A stretch of 7,761 nucleotides of DNA from an uncultured Bacteroidales bacterium. GTDB lineage: Bacteria; Bacteroidota; Bacteroidia; Bacteroidales; UBA932. Made by a program: the position numbers and the translations under genes. This document shows, piece after piece, positions 5,682 through 7,761 of this stretch. Positions within the stretch are counted from its first letter, which is position 1, and every line of letters starts with the position of its first letter. The DNA lies in NCBI GenBank assembly GCA_946405485.1, contig CAMJHJ010000112.1, positions 1 through 7,761 on the forward strand. Reading direction: 5' to 3'. The notes beneath the pieces were generated by a model. It worked only from the letters and a program-made list of their open reading frames with translations, was not told the DNA's origin and did not search any database.

Positions 5682-7759
5682 TTGACGGAGACCTCCCTGA
5701 TGATGATGTCCTGCGTCCCGTCGGCATAGCTTACGACAGCCTTGAGCGTTCCGGCGTTACGGATCTCATAATAACCGTCCGTTCCGGGGGCGATGCCGCG
5801 ACCGTTGAGCGTCCAGGCCACCCCGGTCGCTCCCTGCGCATTCATCACTCGGAGCGGGATCTTGTTTTTCGAGGTATTGCCGCTGTTGCGACGGGCAGAC
5901 GAGCCCATGTTGATATAAGGCAGGCCGCCATATCGGGACGTCGTAAATTCCAGCCGGAAGGGAAATACCTCCTCATCGTCAATGACATAGCAGAGAGAGA
6001 GGGTATAGCTCTCACCCGGATTCAAACCTTCCAGGACCAAGGCATACTTACCGGATTCATAGCTGTCCACCAGGCGCTCTTCCGTCGTCCCCCTCGAGTC
6101 CGTCCAGCGCACCAGGGTGGGCAGTCGCTTGCACGACTCCACGTCGGTATGCCAGTTGAAGATGGCGGCATCCTGGAAAACATCCTCCAGGTCCAGCGCA
6201 ATCGGTCCGTTGACTGAAAAACCGATGACACCGCTGTTCTTCCTGATCCCGACCAGCGAATAGGGTGACGTCTCTCCGCTCCAGAACAAAAACGGCGGAT
6301 CGGATACGGGCGTGAGTGAGTTATGCGTACTATAAGGGAAGAACACCTGGGAAACTGTCGAGGCACGGGGAAGCGCCGCGATGATCCGGGCACAGGGGTG
6401 GTCCGGACGGCAGTTGACTTCATTGTACTCCCAACGCTCCGCAGCCGTCATGTTCCTTTCTGATTCCTCGGAATAGCCGGCATCACGGGAGGATTTGTCC
6501 AACTGATAGACCAGCAAACCGCTGCCGCCGATGAAACGGTCCCAGCCCGAAGAGGCACGGCATTCGAAAAGGAAATACTCCCCTTCCGTATCGGAATCCA
6601 TGCGGAACCCGCGCCGCGTCGTCGTCATGGGATCCAGGTTCCAGACTCCGGCTTCCAGCATCTCCGGCTCAATCAAGCCGAGCATTTCAAGTTCGACGAC
6701 CGTATAGTTCGGCGGCGTCCGGCCGTCGTTGTTATAATTGCCGACATCCATCAGGGAAAGCGTCCCCCAGAGACCGTCCGTCTTGCCCCCGCTCTTTTCG
6801 GCATCCACGTCATAGAAATCCGGCAGCCCGAGAATGTGGCTGAATTCGTGGCAGAAGGTGCCGATGCCGGTCAGGCTCAGTTCTGCGCGGCCGACATTCA
6901 TCAATTCCGACGACATCGCATAGCTCGTAAGGAGTTTCCCGTCCAGACGGAGGCGGATGCCTGCGGAAATGAAATCCCAGGCGTGCGGCCAGATATGGTC
7001 GTCGGAGGCGCCGCCGTCGGCAGGATTGCCGCCGGCATAGAACACATAAATGAAATCGTATTGCGAGAAGTCGACATCCGGGTCAGACAAGGTGCAGGCT
7101 TCCGCGGCCGCCACGGCGGCACGCCGGTCATTCCCGTCCTCATCATCCTCCCCATAGTAAGCATGGTCCCGGGACAGGGTGACGACCGGACCCACATCGA
7201 AACCAAACTCCCGCGCTCCCCGGAACTGGGCGTTGAAGTACTCGAGCGCACTGCCCGAAGCCCCTTCATAGTTATATCCCGTCTGGGTCAGCATACGCTG
7301 GAAGTCCTCCCGGGTGAAGCGGAATGCGATGTCTGTAAACTGGGCCAGGATCACGATGGCCCGGCTGCTCGGCGTCTCGTCGGCGCGGGTGGGCGGCTGA
7401 ACGCCCGGCAGCACGGAAGCCGGACGGCGCCGGATGGAACTGCGCCGGAGCGGAGGAATCGACCGGCTCGCCGCGCGGGCTGCTTCCGAACCGGAAGCTC
7501 CGACGGCGACGCCGGAATCGCGTTTCCGGCCCTCCGCATCATAATAGGCATAACGAAGGGTCCGCGTCGCATCATCCAAGATGAGCGCGCACCCTTCCGT
7601 CGTCATCATGGAATGACCGTTCTCGTCACCGCGAATGATATACTCCACCACCGTCCCGTCCGGCTGCGTGTGACGCAGGACCCCCGGCCGTGCCGGCACC
7701 GCTCCAAGCGGAAGCGCGGCAAGGATCAGGAAGGTCAGGCAGTAGCAGAGGCGTTTCAC
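5678..7759 (-). CDS. Secreted M6-family zinc metalloprotease (immune inhibitor A-like)
   Basis: A 693-residue protein with a Sec signal peptide at about 1-23 (MKRLCYCLTFLILAALPLGA). A typical M6 N-terminal pro-region follows at about 25-80 (QPDGTVVEYIIRGDENGHS, then TTEGCALILDD), then an Arg-rich linker at about 95-125. The catalytic domain is about 130-520. Its zinc motif HEFSHILGLPD is at 304-314 (His304, His308 and probably Asp314 as ligands, Glu305 as catalytic base), with a likely Met-turn at Met337 in SLMDVG. After that come a fibronectin III-like region (about 560-630) and an Ig-like end (about 635-693). No clear type IX secretion sorting domain is seen. The predicted start is GTG at 7759, two bases from the window edge. 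It fits the signal peptide well, but an ATG further upstream cannot be excluded. The stop overlaps the lipoprotein gene. Confidence 0.9.
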   Translation of the reverse strand: MKRLCYCLTFLILAALPLGAVPARPGVLRHTQPDGTVVEYIIRGDENGHSMMTTEGCALILDDATRTLRYAYYDAEGRKRDSGVAVGASGSEAARAASRSIPPLRRSSIRRRPASVLPGVQPPTRADETPSSRAIVILAQFTDIAFRFTREDFQRMLTQTGYNYEGASGSALEYFNAQFRGAREFGFDVGPVVTLSRDHAYYGEDDEDGNDRRAAVAAAEACTLSDPDVDFSQYDFIYVFYAGGNPADGGASDDHIWPHAWDFISAGIRLRLDGKLLTSYAMSSELMNVGRAELSLTGIGTFCHEFSHILGLPDFYDVDAEKSGGKTDGLWGTLSLMDVGNYNNDGRTPPNYTVVELEMLGLIEPEMLEAGVWNLDPMTTTRRGFRMDSDTEGEYFLFECRASSGWDRFIGGSGLLVYQLDKSSRDAGYSEESERNMTAAERWEYNEVNCRPDHPCARIIAALPRASTVSQVFFPYSTHNSLTPVSDPPFLFWSGETSPYSLVGIRKNSGVIGFSVNGPIALDLEDVFQDAAIFNWHTDVESCKRLPTLVRWTDSRGTTEERLVDSYESGKYALVLEGLNPGESYTLSLCYVIDDEEVFPFRLEFTTSRYGGLPYINMGSSARRNSGNTSKNKIPLRVMNAQGATGVAWTLNGRGIAPGTDGYYEIRNAGTLKAVVSYADGTQDIIIREVSVK
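5692..5697 (-). promoter_or_regulatory. Shine-Dalgarno of the lipoprotein gene
   Basis: GGGAGG on the minus strand, 10 bases before the ATG at 5681 and inside the last codons of the protease gene. It supports the chosen start and allows initiation in addition to coupling through the ATGA overlap. Confidence 0.6.
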
Positions 7760-7761
7760 GG

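Noticed and set aside
5400..5729. Plus-strand open frame of 109 residues across the lipoprotein gene
   Set aside because: It lies antisense to the signal peptide and body of the lipoprotein, which has a lipobox, a Shine-Dalgarno and coupling to the protease gene.

Overview
The window looks like an ordinary chromosomal stretch from a GC-rich member of the Bacteroidales, comparable to Alistipes/Rikenellaceae or uncultured relatives. The reasons are: a DPP III-type M49 peptidase with the HECLGH motif seen in Bacteroides enzymes, a Bacteroidetes-style XerD, promoter -7 boxes that match the Bacteroidetes consensus TAnnTTTG exactly, mostly weak Shine-Dalgarno signals, and a secreted M6 peptidase next to a lipoprotein. 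The species assignment is inference. There are no rRNAs, tRNAs, CRISPR arrays, insertion sequences or phage genes.

Layout. Bases 1-1326 (+) hold the C-terminal two thirds of the M49 dipeptidyl peptidase III-like enzyme. Its 3' end overlaps xerD (1310-2179, +), which has all six catalytic residues. The 99-base gap 2180-2278 between convergent genes is filled by a perfect 27-bp inverted repeat whose loop holds a C(UUCG)G mini-hairpin. Bases 4648 down to 2279 (-) are a tightly overlapping three-gene operon: an unknown protein with a Pro/Glu-rich linker, then rsmI (16S rRNA 2'-O-methyltransferase), then a membrane-anchored protein with three helix-hairpin-helix repeats.

A 47-bp gap separates this operon from tdk (thymidine kinase, 4696-5271, +). 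It carries two opposed consensus -7 boxes so close that the two promoters should exclude each other. tdk converges on a small lipoprotein gene (5268-5681, -), and the two genes share one CTAG for their stop codons. That lipoprotein gene overlaps, by ATGA, the gene before it, which encodes a secreted M6-family zinc metalloprotease (5678-7759, -) whose start lies at the window edge.

How the genes work together. Most are housekeeping: peptide turnover, chromosome dimer resolution, rRNA modification and thymidine salvage. The least explained items are the long palindrome, the face-to-face promoter pair, the Pro/Glu-rich protein heading the rsmI operon, and the M6 protease-lipoprotein pair. I see no clearly new defence or mobile system here.
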